Source: Firmicutes bacterium HGW-Firmicutes-11 (GTDB lineage Bacteria > Bacillota > Clostridia > Peptostreptococcales > Anaerovoracaceae). From it: 64,000 nt of DNA. A program made the position numbers and the translations under genes. Location of the stretch: positions 50,827 to 114,826 of the forward strand of contig PHAE01000003.1 of the NCBI GenBank assembly GCA_002840285.1. Reading direction: 5' to 3'. Below are positions 8,486 to 16,517 of this stretch, one piece after another (position 1 is the first letter of the stretch; each line of letters opens with the position of its first letter). The notes under the pieces were generated by a model. The model worked only from the letters and a program-made list of their open reading frames with translations. It was not told where the DNA came from and ran no database searches.

Positions 8486-8854
8486 TTATTTGGTTTCCGG
8501 ATCAAATGGTTTCCACTCACTGGGATAGGGGCATCCGAGAGCAAAGTACCTGGTCACGCCGTCATAAGCATTGATCACCTGATGGGGTTCCCCGTCTTCG
8601 ACAAGAACGCATTCTCCCGGGCCGACGATCACTTCCATCTTGTCGGTCCTGACTTTGAGTCTTCCTTCCAGCATCAGAAAGTAATGCTCCGATCCTGGGT
8701 GAACGTGCATTTCTGCGCCTCCGCCGGGTCCTAAGATGGAGATTGCGACTCTTGCATGGATCGCTTGCTCCTTTGTGAAAATCTCATTACTTACCATGTC
8801 ATGATGAAGTGGTGGCAACGTCTCTTCCAGAGAGTTCAAACTGGAAACAATCAT
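8486..8854 (-). CDS. Small single-domain cupin, copy A
   Basis: 122 residues from the ATG at 8854; the track start at 8860 abuts the AGGAGG, while the second ATG has 6-base spacing and matches the paralogue. Cupin motif 1 is intact (GGGAEMHVHPGSEHYFLMLEG), as is motif 2 (GEPHQVIN), giving a full metal site. It is the first gene of the sigma-54 operon with dctPQM and the decarboxylase. A nearly identical copy is encoded at 41142 (about 15 differences in 122 residues by my count). A role as an isomerase, a ligand sensor or a protective protein in the aromatic pathway is possible; none can be read directly. Confidence 0.85.
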   Translation of the reverse strand: MIVSSLNSLEETLPPLHHDMVSNEIFTKEQAIHARVAISILGPGGGAEMHVHPGSEHYFLMLEGRLKVRTDKMEVIVGPGECVLVEDGEPHQVINAYDGVTRYFALGCPYPSEWKPFDPETK

Positions 8855-8899
8855 ATTCATCCTCCTTACTCTGTTGTAACTGACTTCCTAAAACTATAT

Positions 8900-8918
8900 T
8901 TGCAATCCTTGTGCCAAT
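8900..8918 (-). promoter_or_regulatory. Sigma-54 promoter of the cupin-TRAP-decarboxylase operon
   Basis: On the minus strand the sequence is TTGGCACAAGGATTGCAAA, an essentially perfect -24/-12 element: GG at 8915-8914, GC at 8903-8902, 12 bases apart. The predicted start near 8890 leaves a leader of about 36 bases. The activator gene (regulator 2) lies just upstream. Confidence 0.9.
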
Positions 8919-8993
8919 CGTTAAATATTTGATATTCCAAGGAAAATGGCCGTTTCTTAATAAATCCTTCACAAACAGGAATCCAATCGTCGA

Positions 8994-9013
8994 TGCGCAT
9001 TGTCATCTGCGCA
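8994..9013. promoter_or_regulatory. Candidate activator site: two TGCGCA palindromes
   Basis: TGCGCA occurs at 8994-8999 and 9008-9013, 14 bases apart. They lie about 80-100 bases upstream of the sigma-54 -24 element, the normal position for an enhancer site of regulator 2. Inference from position and symmetry only. Confidence 0.4.
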
Positions 9014-9020
9014 CTAAAAA

Positions 9021-9054
9021 AAAGAAAAGCGTGCCGATTCGCACACTTTTCTTT
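9021..9054 (-). terminator. Terminator after regulator 2
   Basis: AAAGAAAAG pairs with CTTTTCTTT and GTGC with GCAC around a 6-base loop, with one mismatch. On the minus strand it follows the regulator 2 stop (9076), and the stem is followed by a T-run (complement of the A-run at 9016-9023). Confidence 0.75.
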
Positions 9055-9075
9055 ATTAGAGAGCAATGGCAGTGC

Positions 9076-10890
9076 TCACTTTGTTTTATACGTCAGGTTG
9101 TCGATACCATACACTTTCAACCGGCGATAGAGGGATCGTCTTCCCATGCCGATCATGTCCGCAGTCTTGCTGATATTTCCTTTGCACTTCTTTAGGCCTT
9201 CTATGATGGCCATTTTTTCCATCTCCTGAACAAGGGTTATCTTTCTCAGGTGCTGCTCTTCCTCTTCTATCGTTTCTCCTGTGCCCAACACTTTGAAATT
9301 CGTCGGAAGATCCTCGATACCGATCTCATTTCCTCTGGTGACATTGACCGCCCGTTCGATCACGTTCTCCAGTTCTCTTATGTTTCCCGACCAGTTGTGG
9401 GAGATCAACGCCTGTTTTGCGATAGGATCGATCCCGGTGATGTACTTGTTCAGCATGACGCTGTACCGTTTCAAAAACAGTTCGGAAAGCGGAAGAACGT
9501 CTTCGATGCGCTCATTCAGAGAAGGGATCCGAATGGAGAACACATTGATCCGATAATAAAGATCTTTCCGGAACCGGTTTTCCTGCACTTCCTTTTCGAT
9601 GTCGTGGTTGGTTGCTGCGATCACTCTCACATTGGTTCGTATGATCGAATTGCCGCCGACCCTTACGACCTCTTTGTTCTGGAGGACCCGTAGCAGGCTG
9701 ACTTGAACATTCAAGGGCATGTCACCGATTTCATCCAAAAAAAGTGTCCCCCCATTGGCTTGCTCAAACTTTCCCGGTTGTCCATCTTTTCTTGCGCCGG
9801 TAAACGCTCCCCCTTCATACCCAAAGAGTTCGCTTTCGATGAGTCCGCTGGGCATCGCACCGCAGTTGATGGCGACGAAAGGGCCTTCCCTCCGGGCACT
9901 ATGGTTGTGGATCGACTGGGCAAACAGTTCTTTTCCCGTACCGCTTTCTCCGAGGATCAGGACATTGGAAGTGCTTCTGGCTGCTATCTTGCCCAGCCGG
10001 ATCGCTTCCTGGAGTTTTCCCGAGTTGCCGATGACATCGTCAAATTGGAAATAGGCGATCTTGTCACCTTTGCTCTTCTTGAACTTGCTCATGTACTCTG
10101 CGTTTTTCAGTTTGATGATCAGGCCTTGCACGCTCTCGTTCTCTTCGCCTTTGACCAGTGAGACGATGACCTCGCAGTTCACCTTGCCATCCGGCATTTC
10201 GAAGGTCATTTCTTCATCGAAGAGCGTCCGTCCCTCGTCTCTCATCTTCTGAAACAGATTGCCAGTATTCAGGTATTCATCGACTCGCTTTCCGACGATG
10301 TCCTTGCTCTGATCTCCAAAGATTTTTTGCGTAGCATCATTGACATGCAGTATGGTCATTTTATTATCGGTGACGATCGTGCCGAGAGGGATCGTTTCCA
10401 TGGACCCTAACAGCTGATTGTAGACCCGGTCGTAATCCGCTTTGAACTCACCAGCCTTGCCTTGGCCCTCCAGGGCGGCAATGCTGATTTTAAGCGTGCC
10501 CCGGATGACGTTCATATTCACATCCGTGATCGGTCCGATCACACCAAGGCAACCGATGACCTCATCATAGGCGTTATGGATCGGTGCGGCCATATTATAC
10601 ATATTGTCCGACTTGTTCAGCGCTTCGATCCCGGATTTCAATTCAACGAATTGGTTGGTCTTCAATGCTTGCTGGAACGCATTTTCACCGGCCCAATCCT
10701 CGCTCAGATCATCGCCCACATTGACATCCAATATGAACTCCTGGCTGGCGGATACGTTGCTCCAGATATTGACGACTCTGCATTCCTTGTCCATCAGCAG
10801 GATCGTAGTATTGACATCAAACAGCACCTGGTACATGTTGCGTATGATCGTAGTTGCCAAGCTTGTGTATCTCTTGTTCATAAATTGCAC
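9076..10890 (-). CDS. Sigma-54-dependent transcriptional activator 2 (sensor-PAS-AAA+-Fis HTH)
   Basis: 604 residues. The start is a GTG at 10890 with AAGGA just upstream; an ATG three codons later is the alternative. Residues about 15-150 form a GAF/PAS-like sensor of the kind found in AcoR/PrpR-type activators, about 160-265 a PAS domain, then AAA+ with Walker A GESGTGKE (314-321) and intact GAFTGA (361-366), and a Fis-type HTH (ADMIGMGRRSLYRRLKVYG). It lies between the phloroglucinol operon and the decarboxylase/TRAP operon, same strand; the sigma-54 promoter at 8900 directly follows it and is the likely target. Its own promoter must overlap the terminator hairpin upstream, or it depends on read-through. 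Confidence 0.93.
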   Translation of the reverse strand: MQFMNKRYTSLATTIIRNMYQVLFDVNTTILLMDKECRVVNIWSNVSASQEFILDVNVGDDLSEDWAGENAFQQALKTNQFVELKSGIEALNKSDNMYNMAAPIHNAYDEVIGCLGVIGPITDVNMNVIRGTLKISIAALEGQGKAGEFKADYDRVYNQLLGSMETIPLGTIVTDNKMTILHVNDATQKIFGDQSKDIVGKRVDEYLNTGNLFQKMRDEGRTLFDEEMTFEMPDGKVNCEVIVSLVKGEENESVQGLIIKLKNAEYMSKFKKSKGDKIAYFQFDDVIGNSGKLQEAIRLGKIAARSTSNVLILGESGTGKELFAQSIHNHSARREGPFVAINCGAMPSGLIESELFGYEGGAFTGARKDGQPGKFEQANGGTLFLDEIGDMPLNVQVSLLRVLQNKEVVRVGGNSIIRTNVRVIAATNHDIEKEVQENRFRKDLYYRINVFSIRIPSLNERIEDVLPLSELFLKRYSVMLNKYITGIDPIAKQALISHNWSGNIRELENVIERAVNVTRGNEIGIEDLPTNFKVLGTGETIEEEEQHLRKITLVQEMEKMAIIEGLKKCKGNISKTADMIGMGRRSLYRRLKVYGIDNLTYKTK

Positions 10891-10917
10891 CCATCCTTTC
10901 CATCAGAGTATCACAAA

Positions 10918-10964
10918 AACAGACAACGTTGCAAGAAGGTTCCTCTTCTGCAACGTTGTCTGTT
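10918..10964 (-). terminator. Terminator of the phloroglucinol operon
   Basis: A long hairpin (AACAGACAACGTTGCA with its complement, extended by AGAAG/CTTC with one bulge) follows the stop of the BKACE gene at 11009. On the minus strand the stem is followed directly by TTTTTG, a classic intrinsic terminator. It separates the operon from regulator 2. Confidence 0.88.
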
Positions 10965-11008
10965 AAGTGAAGGACGTCATGTATCATTTGGAGGAGACTC
11001 GTCGTCCG

Positions 11009-11845
11009 TTACTTTGTCAGAGACATTATGGCTCTCGCCTCATCCGGTGTAGCGATCTCTTTGTTGAATTCTGCTACGATCCGTTTGGTGCGTTCTACGA
11101 ATTCGACGTTGGATTTCGCCAGAACGCCTTTGGAATAGAGAATGTTGTCCTCCATACCGACGCGAACGTGGCCTCCCAGCGCCAAAGCGGTGAACATGAT
11201 GGGAAGGTGCCCTTTTCCGATTCCCAGGGCGCCCCAGGTACTGTCTGCAGGGATCAGACTCTTGAGAAAGACCAGGTTTTCCACTGTGGCATCCATACCG
11301 CCTGCCGCACCCAAAACAAACTGGAAGTGCAGGGGAGCTTTCAGAATGCCCTTTTTCAAGTAATAAAGAGCATTATAGATCATGCCGGCGTCAAAGATCT
11401 CGATTTCTGGCTTGACGTTGTTCTCTTGCATGACCGTGCCGAGCTTTTCCAGAAAACGCGGGCTGTTTTCAAACACGGAAGTGTGCAGCCAGTTCATCGA
11501 TCCGCAATCATAAGATGCCATTTCCGGCTTCAGATCAATGATATGCCGCATACGAGCTTCGTCTTCCAGACCAAGCTGCCCGGATGTGGTCAGATTCAAA
11601 ACGATATCACAGTCGGTGTCCCTGATGTAGCCCACAGTCTCCACAAACTTATCGTAGTTCATGGAAGATTTATCTTCATCGTCTCTCACATGGAGATGGG
11701 CGACGGAGGCGCCGGCTTTCCAACAGGCATAGACTTCATCAGCGATCTCTTTTGGCTGAAGAGGCACATACGGGGTATCTTTCTTGGACGGCCAAGCTCC
11801 GGTGGGAGCCACCGTCAGTATGACTTTGTTTTTCAAATCACTCAT
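11009..11845 (-). CDS. BKACE-family enzyme, probable triacetate acetoacetate-lyase
   Basis: 278 residues, the standard size for BKACE (beta-keto acid cleavage) enzymes, Zn-dependent TIM barrels that react a 3-keto acid with acetyl-CoA to give acetoacetate and a new acyl-CoA. Metal ligands are visible as H50 and H52 (VAHLHVRD), with the later GGHVRVGMEDN segment supplying His and Glu. As last gene of an operon with an SDR, cyclase-family hydrolase, hydroxyacyl dehydrogenase and CoA-transferase, it fits triacetate acetoacetate-lyase, which splits 3,5-dioxohexanoate in the phloroglucinol route described from Clostridium scatologenes. Family certain; substrate inferred from the operon. Confidence 0.85.
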   Translation of the reverse strand: MSDLKNKVILTVAPTGAWPSKKDTPYVPLQPKEIADEVYACWKAGASVAHLHVRDDEDKSSMNYDKFVETVGYIRDTDCDIVLNLTTSGQLGLEDEARMRHIIDLKPEMASYDCGSMNWLHTSVFENSPRFLEKLGTVMQENNVKPEIEIFDAGMIYNALYYLKKGILKAPLHFQFVLGAAGGMDATVENLVFLKSLIPADSTWGALGIGKGHLPIMFTALALGGHVRVGMEDNILYSKGVLAKSNVEFVERTKRIVAEFNKEIATPDEARAIMSLTK

Positions 11846-11858
11846 TTAGTTTCCCCTC

Positions 11859-12791
11859 TTAAAGTCCGCCGTAAGTGTACGTTCTCTCTGGAACATCGTT
11901 GATATCTTCTTCATCGATCTCCGCCACGCAGCGGACCATGGCGCCATCTCCCATGTACCAACGGATCGGGAAGCAGAGGAAACGGAATCGTTTACCGGAC
12001 ACCTTGTCCAGATCGCCGCCAAGATTTTCAACTCCAACGATTCCATGTCCCAGCATCAGTTTGTGGCAAGGTTCCCAGGTTCCCCAGCAGCCAATGGCTT
12101 CCAGCTCGCCGAACTTCTTGTCATAGGCTTCCTGGCCGTGAAGTTTGATGTACAGTTCTTTGTCAAACTCTGCATATGCCTCTTCACCGAACTGTTCGAT
12201 GTATTCTTTGGTGATCGGCCGTCCCGATGCGCCGACCAGGTTCATCGCGGTTCCGCCGTTGTTGCCCATGGCGGTGTGCAGCGGGTGATCCAGTGCCTGG
12301 CTGTCCATCGCCACACATTTCACCTTGTGTTTGACAAACCATTTTCCAGCGTCAACACCGGTGCCACAGGAGTAATGATAGTAATCTTTGGAATCGTCAA
12401 ACTTGCGGTGCATACCGGTGTTCAGGCACACAACCATGCCTTCCAATTCTTCCGGCTTGATGTTGGCTCGTTTGCATGCATCTTCAAGATGCTTGTCGGT
12501 GATGAGTCCCCATTTTTCCACTTCGATCTCAAGGCAGATCGCATCGCCGGTATAAGCATCCACCGGCATTTCGTGGGTGTAGCGGGCTCTCTTGCCATCA
12601 AATTCATATTCCATGACGTGGCGGGGAGCATCGGCGTGGGTTCCGGTATGCTGAACACAGTCGATTCTCTGGGTCAAGACGCCGCCCTTTGCCAGGGTAT
12701 GCATGGAATCGATCACCGGTTTTGCAAAATAGGGCCAGCGTGGGATCTCCGCGCTGAACGGATGTGTAAGGTCAACAAATTTCTTTGCCAT
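11859..12791 (-). CDS. Cyclase-family metal hydrolase, probable dihydrophloroglucinol cyclohydrolase
   Basis: 310 residues with the cyclase (PF04199, kynurenine-formamidase-like) signature HTGTHADAPRH at 48-58, giving His/Asp/His metal ligands, plus the N-terminal DLTHPFSAEIPRWP. At 310 residues it is longer than typical kynurenine formamidase (about 210), with an extended C-terminal half. In the phloroglucinol pathway the C-C ring-opening enzyme hydrolyses dihydrophloroglucinol to 3-hydroxy-5-oxohexanoate; I recall it as a metal-dependent protein of this family. The position between BKACE and dehydrogenase genes supports that assignment. Start ATG at 12791 behind AAGGAG. Confidence 0.8.
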   Translation of the reverse strand: MAKKFVDLTHPFSAEIPRWPYFAKPVIDSMHTLAKGGVLTQRIDCVQHTGTHADAPRHVMEYEFDGKRARYTHEMPVDAYTGDAICLEIEVEKWGLITDKHLEDACKRANIKPEELEGMVVCLNTGMHRKFDDSKDYYHYSCGTGVDAGKWFVKHKVKCVAMDSQALDHPLHTAMGNNGGTAMNLVGASGRPITKEYIEQFGEEAYAEFDKELYIKLHGQEAYDKKFGELEAIGCWGTWEPCHKLMLGHGIVGVENLGGDLDKVSGKRFRFLCFPIRWYMGDGAMVRCVAEIDEEDINDVPERTYTYGGL

Positions 12792-12831
12792 TTTCTTTCT
12801 CCTTCTTTGATATGCATTTGATACGATTGAT

Positions 12832-13764
12832 TTATTTCAAGTCTTTGGTCACTTCGATCAGGTACTCTTTGAGACGGCGGGTGGAGGCTTCGATCTGTTC
12901 CGGCGTCCAGGTTTGATAACCCTTTCCGGTTTTGAAACCCAGGTCTCCTTTTTCCACAAGCTCTTTCAGCAACTTCGATGGCTCGTGGGAATCCTCCAGA
13001 TATTTCACGATGTAACTCTGAATGCTCAGCGAGAGATCCAGGCCGATCATGTCTGCATTCTCCAGGATCCCCAGGATGGGCCAGCGTAAGCCAGGTCCAT
13101 AACGAAGCGCTTCATCGACGGTGGCTGGATCGGCGATGCCGTTTTCCACGATGGAAAGGGCTTCTCTCCAGATCGCATGCTGCAGACGGTTGGCGATGAA
13201 GCCGGGAACGTCCTTTTGGCAACGAACCGGTCGCTTCTTCGCGCGGCGTAGCAGTTCCATGGTGAGTTCCATGGTTTCCTCACTGGTTTCCTCCGCTTTC
13301 ACGACTTCAACCAACGGGATCAGATAGGGCGGATTCCAGAAGTGGGCGCCGACGACTCTGGATTTGTCTTTTGTCTTGGAAGCGATCTCCGTGATGCTCA
13401 TGACAGAAGTATTGGTAGCGAAGATGGCATCCGGTTTGCACAAAGGTTCGATGTCACGGAAGAGATTCTGTTTGATCTCCATGTTCTCTACGACACACTC
13501 TATTACGAAGTCTGCATCTGCGAGGGAAGCCGCCAAATCGTCGGTGAAACGGATGCGGCTGAGAATACCGTCCGCTTCTTCCTTTGTCATCGCATCTTTG
13601 GATTGGAGAAGTTCCAGGTTCTTTCTCACGGGACCCAGTGGATCGTCTTTCATGCTGCGTGAGCGAAGGATGACTTGAATATCTTCACACTGTGCAAACA
13701 CCTGGGCGAGTCCGTTTCCCATCAATCCTGAGCCTAAAACAGTAACGTTTTTGATTTCTCTCAT
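12832..13764 (-). CDS. 3-hydroxyacyl-CoA-dehydrogenase-like enzyme, probable 3-hydroxy-5-oxohexanoate dehydrogenase
   Basis: 310 residues with the two-domain HAD architecture: an N-terminal NAD Rossmann fold (VLGSGLMGNGLAQVFAQ, about 9-25), ATNTSVMSITEIA, the catalytic His in GAHFWNPPYLIPLVEVV, and the C-terminal helical domain (GFIANRLQHAIWREA). The family also includes dehydrogenases of free 3-hydroxy acids such as carnitine. Placed between the ring-opening hydrolase and upstream SDR, it fits oxidation of (S)-3-hydroxy-5-oxohexanoate to 3,5-dioxohexanoate (triacetate). The alternative, an ordinary 3-hydroxybutyryl-CoA dehydrogenase, is less likely given the BKACE neighbour. Confidence 0.82.
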   Translation of the reverse strand: MREIKNVTVLGSGLMGNGLAQVFAQCEDIQVILRSRSMKDDPLGPVRKNLELLQSKDAMTKEEADGILSRIRFTDDLAASLADADFVIECVVENMEIKQNLFRDIEPLCKPDAIFATNTSVMSITEIASKTKDKSRVVGAHFWNPPYLIPLVEVVKAEETSEETMELTMELLRRAKKRPVRCQKDVPGFIANRLQHAIWREALSIVENGIADPATVDEALRYGPGLRWPILGILENADMIGLDLSLSIQSYIVKYLEDSHEPSKLLKELVEKGDLGFKTGKGYQTWTPEQIEASTRRLKEYLIEVTKDLK

Positions 13765-13776
13765 GTTGTTCTCCTA

Positions 13777-14565
13777 TCAACCTGCGGTACAGCCGCCATC
13801 GACGTAGATCACCTGTCCGGTGATGAAGTCCGATGCTGCCGAAGAAAGATAAACAACAGTTCCTACCATATCCTGTACCAATGCGGCCCGGCCCATCGGG
13901 ATCCTGGAAAGGAAAATGTTCTTGAGTTTCTCATCTTCCAGTACTTCCTTTGTGAGCGGAGTCCAGAAGATGGTTGGAGCAACCGAGTTGACGTTGATGT
14001 TATACTTTGCCCATTCGGTCGCCAGTTGCTTCGTCAAGAGTGCAACAGCCGCTTTGCTGGTGCCGTAGGCCGCGTATCCACCCGGGTGACCGGCATACGC
14101 CCGTACCGAAGAAACCGTGATGATTTTCCCGAATCCTTGTTCTTTCATGACCTGTCCGACGATTTTACATGGGATAAAGGTTCCGGTCACATTGCTTTCC
14201 ATGACCTTCTGGAATTCTTCCACAGGGAAGTCTTCCGCAGGGAACCGCTTGGCAATTCCGGCAACGGTGACCAGGATGTCTATTTTTCCAAATTCCTTCA
14301 CGGTTTGTTCAACCATGCTTTTGACTTGTTCTTCATTGGTCACATCGCAGACGATCGCCAGTCCCCGCCCTCCGGCGGCTTTGATCTTTTCTACAGATTT
14401 TTCCAGTGTTGCCAGGGTTCGCCCTGTCACGACGACATCTGCTCCGTGAAGCGCGAGTCCTTCTGCTGTGCCTTCTCCGAGGGATCCGGCGCCGCCGGTG
14501 ACGATGGCGACTTTACCATCAAGGCGAAACATGTTTTTCAGTTGTTCTTTGTTCATCTCCTGCAT
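13777..14565 (-). CDS. Short-chain dehydrogenase/reductase, probable phloroglucinol reductase
   Basis: 262 residues, classical SDR. Cofactor motif TGGAGSLGEG (about 23-32), NAG-equivalent VAGIA, catalytic Ser in VSSVRAYAG and Y167-x3-K171. GR after the second strand (VVVTGRTL) suggests NADPH preference. The C-terminus (GQVIYVDGGCTAG) is the usual SDR end. Phloroglucinol reductase, which makes dihydrophloroglucinol with NADPH, belongs to the SDR family, and the operon order (reductase, dehydrogenase, ring hydrolase, lyase) fits. Start at 14565 behind GAGGA; a second ATG three codons in lies too close to its own AGGAG. Confidence 0.82.
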   Translation of the reverse strand: MQEMNKEQLKNMFRLDGKVAIVTGGAGSLGEGTAEGLALHGADVVVTGRTLATLEKSVEKIKAAGGRGLAIVCDVTNEEQVKSMVEQTVKEFGKIDILVTVAGIAKRFPAEDFPVEEFQKVMESNVTGTFIPCKIVGQVMKEQGFGKIITVSSVRAYAGHPGGYAAYGTSKAAVALLTKQLATEWAKYNINVNSVAPTIFWTPLTKEVLEDEKLKNIFLSRIPMGRAALVQDMVGTVVYLSSAASDFITGQVIYVDGGCTAG

Positions 14566-14581
14566 CGTATATTCCTCGTTT

Positions 14582-14923
14582 CTACTCGTAGCTGATAGCT
14601 ACCAAAACCGTAGCTGGCATATTCGTTTCGTTGAGCATCTCTCTTCCTTCATTGGGTCCGATAAATATGGAATCTCCCTTTTTCAGAACAAAGGTCTCCG
14701 TCTTGGACTTGACTGTGATTTCTCCTTCGAGAACAAAATAAATTTTTTCTGTCGGGGAATCTTCGTAGGCATACTCTGCGCCTCCCATCGGCAAAAAGTG
14801 GGACAGTCCCATCCAGAATTTCTTGCTCCCGGTTTCTTCTGTTCCATGAAGCTTGAACGCCTTCATGTCAAAATGCTTCGGAGCGCTGTAGGGTTTTACA
14901 TTGGCCAATTCGACTTTTTTCAT
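14582..14923 (-). CDS. Cupin-like protein without the His metal motif
   Basis: 113 residues, a single small beta-barrel of cupin type (KIYFVLEGEITVKS, KKGDSIFIGPNEGREM). The normal HxH of cupin motif 1 is absent: the segment reads GGAEYAYEDSPTEK, so metal may be bound differently or not at all. It sits between the CoA-transferase and phloroglucinol reductase genes with 16- and 21-base gaps, clearly within the operon. A role as an isomerase/tautomerase helper or a ligand-binding protein for ring intermediates is possible, but the sequence does not show one. Confidence 0.75.
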   Translation of the reverse strand: MKKVELANVKPYSAPKHFDMKAFKLHGTEETGSKKFWMGLSHFLPMGGAEYAYEDSPTEKIYFVLEGEITVKSKTETFVLKKGDSIFIGPNEGREMLNETNMPATVLVAISYE

Positions 14924-14944
14924 AGTTTCACCTCCTTCAATACA

Positions 14945-15604
14945 TCATACTTCCATTACTTTGAGTTCTTCGCTGATGATCACATCGGCATCTGTACTTT
15001 TTAAGATATCGGCTATTGTCGTATCCGGAGCGATCTCCTTCAAGGCCAATCCATCTTTTGTGACTTCGATCACTGCCAGTTCGGTGATGATCAAGTTCAC
15101 CTGTCCTGCCGCCGTGAGGGGCAGTGTGCACTTCTTCAATATTTTTGGTGCTCCCTTGGATGTGTGAGTCATCGTAATGATGACTTTTTTTGCACCGCTG
15201 ACCAGATCCATGGCGCCACCCATTCCCGGCACCATCTTCCCCGGCACCATGTGGCTCGCCAGGTTTCCCTTTTCGTCCACCTCCAGAGCGCCAAGGATCG
15301 TCGTGTCCACATGACCTCCGCGAATGATCCCGAAGGAGACGGAACTGTCAAAAAACGCCGCTCCCTGTTTGACCGTTACGCATTTTCCACCGGCATTCAC
15401 GATGTCCTTGTCCTCGCACCCGGGTTCGGGAACCGGACCGAGCCCGACAAAGCCGTTTTCCGACTGGAGGATCACGTGAACATCATCCGGAATGTAGTTC
15501 GCTACCATCGTTGGGAGACCGATTCCCAAATTTACAACATCGCCGTCGTTCAACTCCCGGGCTGCCCGCTTGGCGATTCGTTGTTTCGCAGTTGTGTCAT
15601 CCAC
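14945..15604 (-). CDS. 3-oxoacid CoA-transferase subunit B (AtoA type)
   Basis: 219 residues, starting with GTG at 15604 directly after the subunit A stop, behind GGAGAG. Family I CoA-transferase beta subunit: [10 protein letters not shown], and the catalytic Glu in LQSENGFVG that forms the glutamyl-CoA thioester. With subunit A it would move CoA between acyl-CoA and acetoacetate. BKACE cleavage of triacetate yields acetoacetate and acetoacetyl-CoA; this enzyme would activate the free acetoacetate, which explains its place in the operon (inference). Confidence 0.9.
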   Translation of the reverse strand: MDDTTAKQRIAKRAARELNDGDVVNLGIGLPTMVANYIPDDVHVILQSENGFVGLGPVPEPGCEDKDIVNAGGKCVTVKQGAAFFDSSVSFGIIRGGHVDTTILGALEVDEKGNLASHMVPGKMVPGMGGAMDLVSGAKKVIITMTHTSKGAPKILKKCTLPLTAAGQVNLIITELAVIEVTKDGLALKEIAPDTTIADILKSTDADVIISEELKVMEV

Positions 15605-16258
15605 TTATTTCTCTCCTTCTACGATCATGTCAACGAAGATCCCCGGAGTCATCACATCGCTAGGGTCGATCCCTCCGACCTCTACGACTTGTTCTGCGGC
15701 AGCGATCACAATATCTGCAGCTGTGGCAATCAAAGGATTGAAGTTTCTGGTCGCTCCCCTATAGTAGACGTTGCCCAGCTTGTCGATGACCGATGCCCGG
15801 ATCAGCGCCACATCCGCCTTCATCGGAAGCTCAAGCAAATAGATTTTGTCGTTCACTTGAATTTTTTGCTTTCCCTCTTCGATCTCTGTACCGATGCCGG
15901 TCTCTGTGAGAAAACCGCCGATACCGGCTCCTCCGGCACGTATTTGTTCCGCCAGGGTGCCCTGGGGAACGAGATCGACGATCAGTTCTCCACTGTTCAT
16001 CTGGCGGCCGGTTTCCGGATTGAGTCCGATGTGCGAAGCAATGATCCGTTTGACCTGTTTGTTCACGATCAATCTGCCGACTCCCCTGTCCGGTAAGCCG
16101 GAATCGTTGGCAATGATCGTAAGATCCTTGACTCCCTTTTCTATCATGGCATCGATCAGCAATTCCGGCGTGCCGATGCCCATAAATCCACCGATCATGA
16201 CAGTCATTCCATCTCTGATGTATTCCATTGCCTGATCGATCGTCTTGATTTTGTTCAT
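15605..16258 (-). CDS. 3-oxoacid CoA-transferase subunit A (AtoD type)
   Basis: 217 residues, alpha subunit of family I CoA-transferases. The N-terminal glycine motif VMIGGFMGIGTPELL and the CoA-binding region (GAGIGGFLTETGIGT) are clear. It is the first gene of the seven-gene operon, about 35 bases downstream of the predicted sigma-54 start site. The ribosome site is weak (AGGTAGTTTATG), unlike the other operon genes. Partner is subunit B at 14945. Confidence 0.9.
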   Translation of the reverse strand: MNKIKTIDQAMEYIRDGMTVMIGGFMGIGTPELLIDAMIEKGVKDLTIIANDSGLPDRGVGRLIVNKQVKRIIASHIGLNPETGRQMNSGELIVDLVPQGTLAEQIRAGGAGIGGFLTETGIGTEIEEGKQKIQVNDKIYLLELPMKADVALIRASVIDKLGNVYYRGATRNFNPLIATAADIVIAAAEQVVEVGGIDPSDVMTPGIFVDMIVEGEK

Positions 16259-16302
16259 AAACTACCTATACTTTCCGGGTCATATTGCTACGCTTTATAT
16301 AT

Positions 16303-16321
16303 TTGCAATTCCCATGCCAAT
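16303..16321 (-). promoter_or_regulatory. Sigma-54 promoter of the phloroglucinol operon
   Basis: Minus-strand sequence TTGGCATGGGAATTGCAAA: GG at 16318-16317, GC at 16306-16305, exactly 12 bases apart. The start would be near 16293, giving a leader of about 35 bases before the CoA-transferase gene. Almost identical in its core to the promoter at 8900. Confidence 0.9.
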
Positions 16322-16411
16322 AGACCTTTACCTTGTCGAAGTCGGAAAACCCACTCATTGCAACGTTCTTTCTTTTTCTTTACGTCCAGTGAAACGATTG
16401 CTCCCTCTGGT

Positions 16412-16431
16412 GTAATACAAATACGTATCAC
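16412..16431. promoter_or_regulatory. Candidate regulator 3 binding site, copy 1
   Basis: GTAATACAAATACGTATCAC, an imperfect inverted repeat about 95-115 bases upstream of the sigma-54 -24 element. A second copy, in reverse orientation and matching at 16 of 20 bases, lies at 16498-16517. Repetition plus position suggest an enhancer site for the adjacent activator. Confidence 0.5.
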
Positions 16432-16448
16432 TCTTGACAGAATAACAA

Positions 16449-16473
16449 CGGAGGCCTTACAGTAAGGCCTCCG
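16449..16473. terminator. GC-rich hairpin after regulator 3
   Basis: CGGAGGCCTTAC pairs perfectly with GTAAGGCCTCCG around a single base (a real loop would open a few pairs). It lies between the stop of regulator 3 (16514) and the start region of the phloroglucinol operon, so it would insulate the two on the minus strand. The T-run after it is only moderate. Confidence 0.65.
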
Positions 16474-16497
16474 CATTGATTCATTTTTGTATTATAA

Positions 16498-16517
16498 GCG
16501 ATACGCAATCGTATTAC
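16498..16517. promoter_or_regulatory. Candidate regulator 3 binding site, copy 2
   Basis: The minus strand reads GTAATACGATTGCGTATCGC, matching copy 1 at 16 of 20 positions. It overlaps the stop codon of regulator 3. About 180-200 bases upstream of the sigma-54 promoter, still within enhancer range. Confidence 0.45.

Noticed and set aside
10967-11902. 311-residue plus-strand ORF
   Set aside because: Antisense to the BKACE gene, which has clear metal motifs and operon context.
15164-16096. 310-residue plus-strand ORF
   Set aside because: Antisense to the two CoA-transferase genes.
16288-16476. 62-residue minus-strand ORF
   Set aside because: Lies over the sigma-54 promoter and candidate activator sites; no ribosome site.
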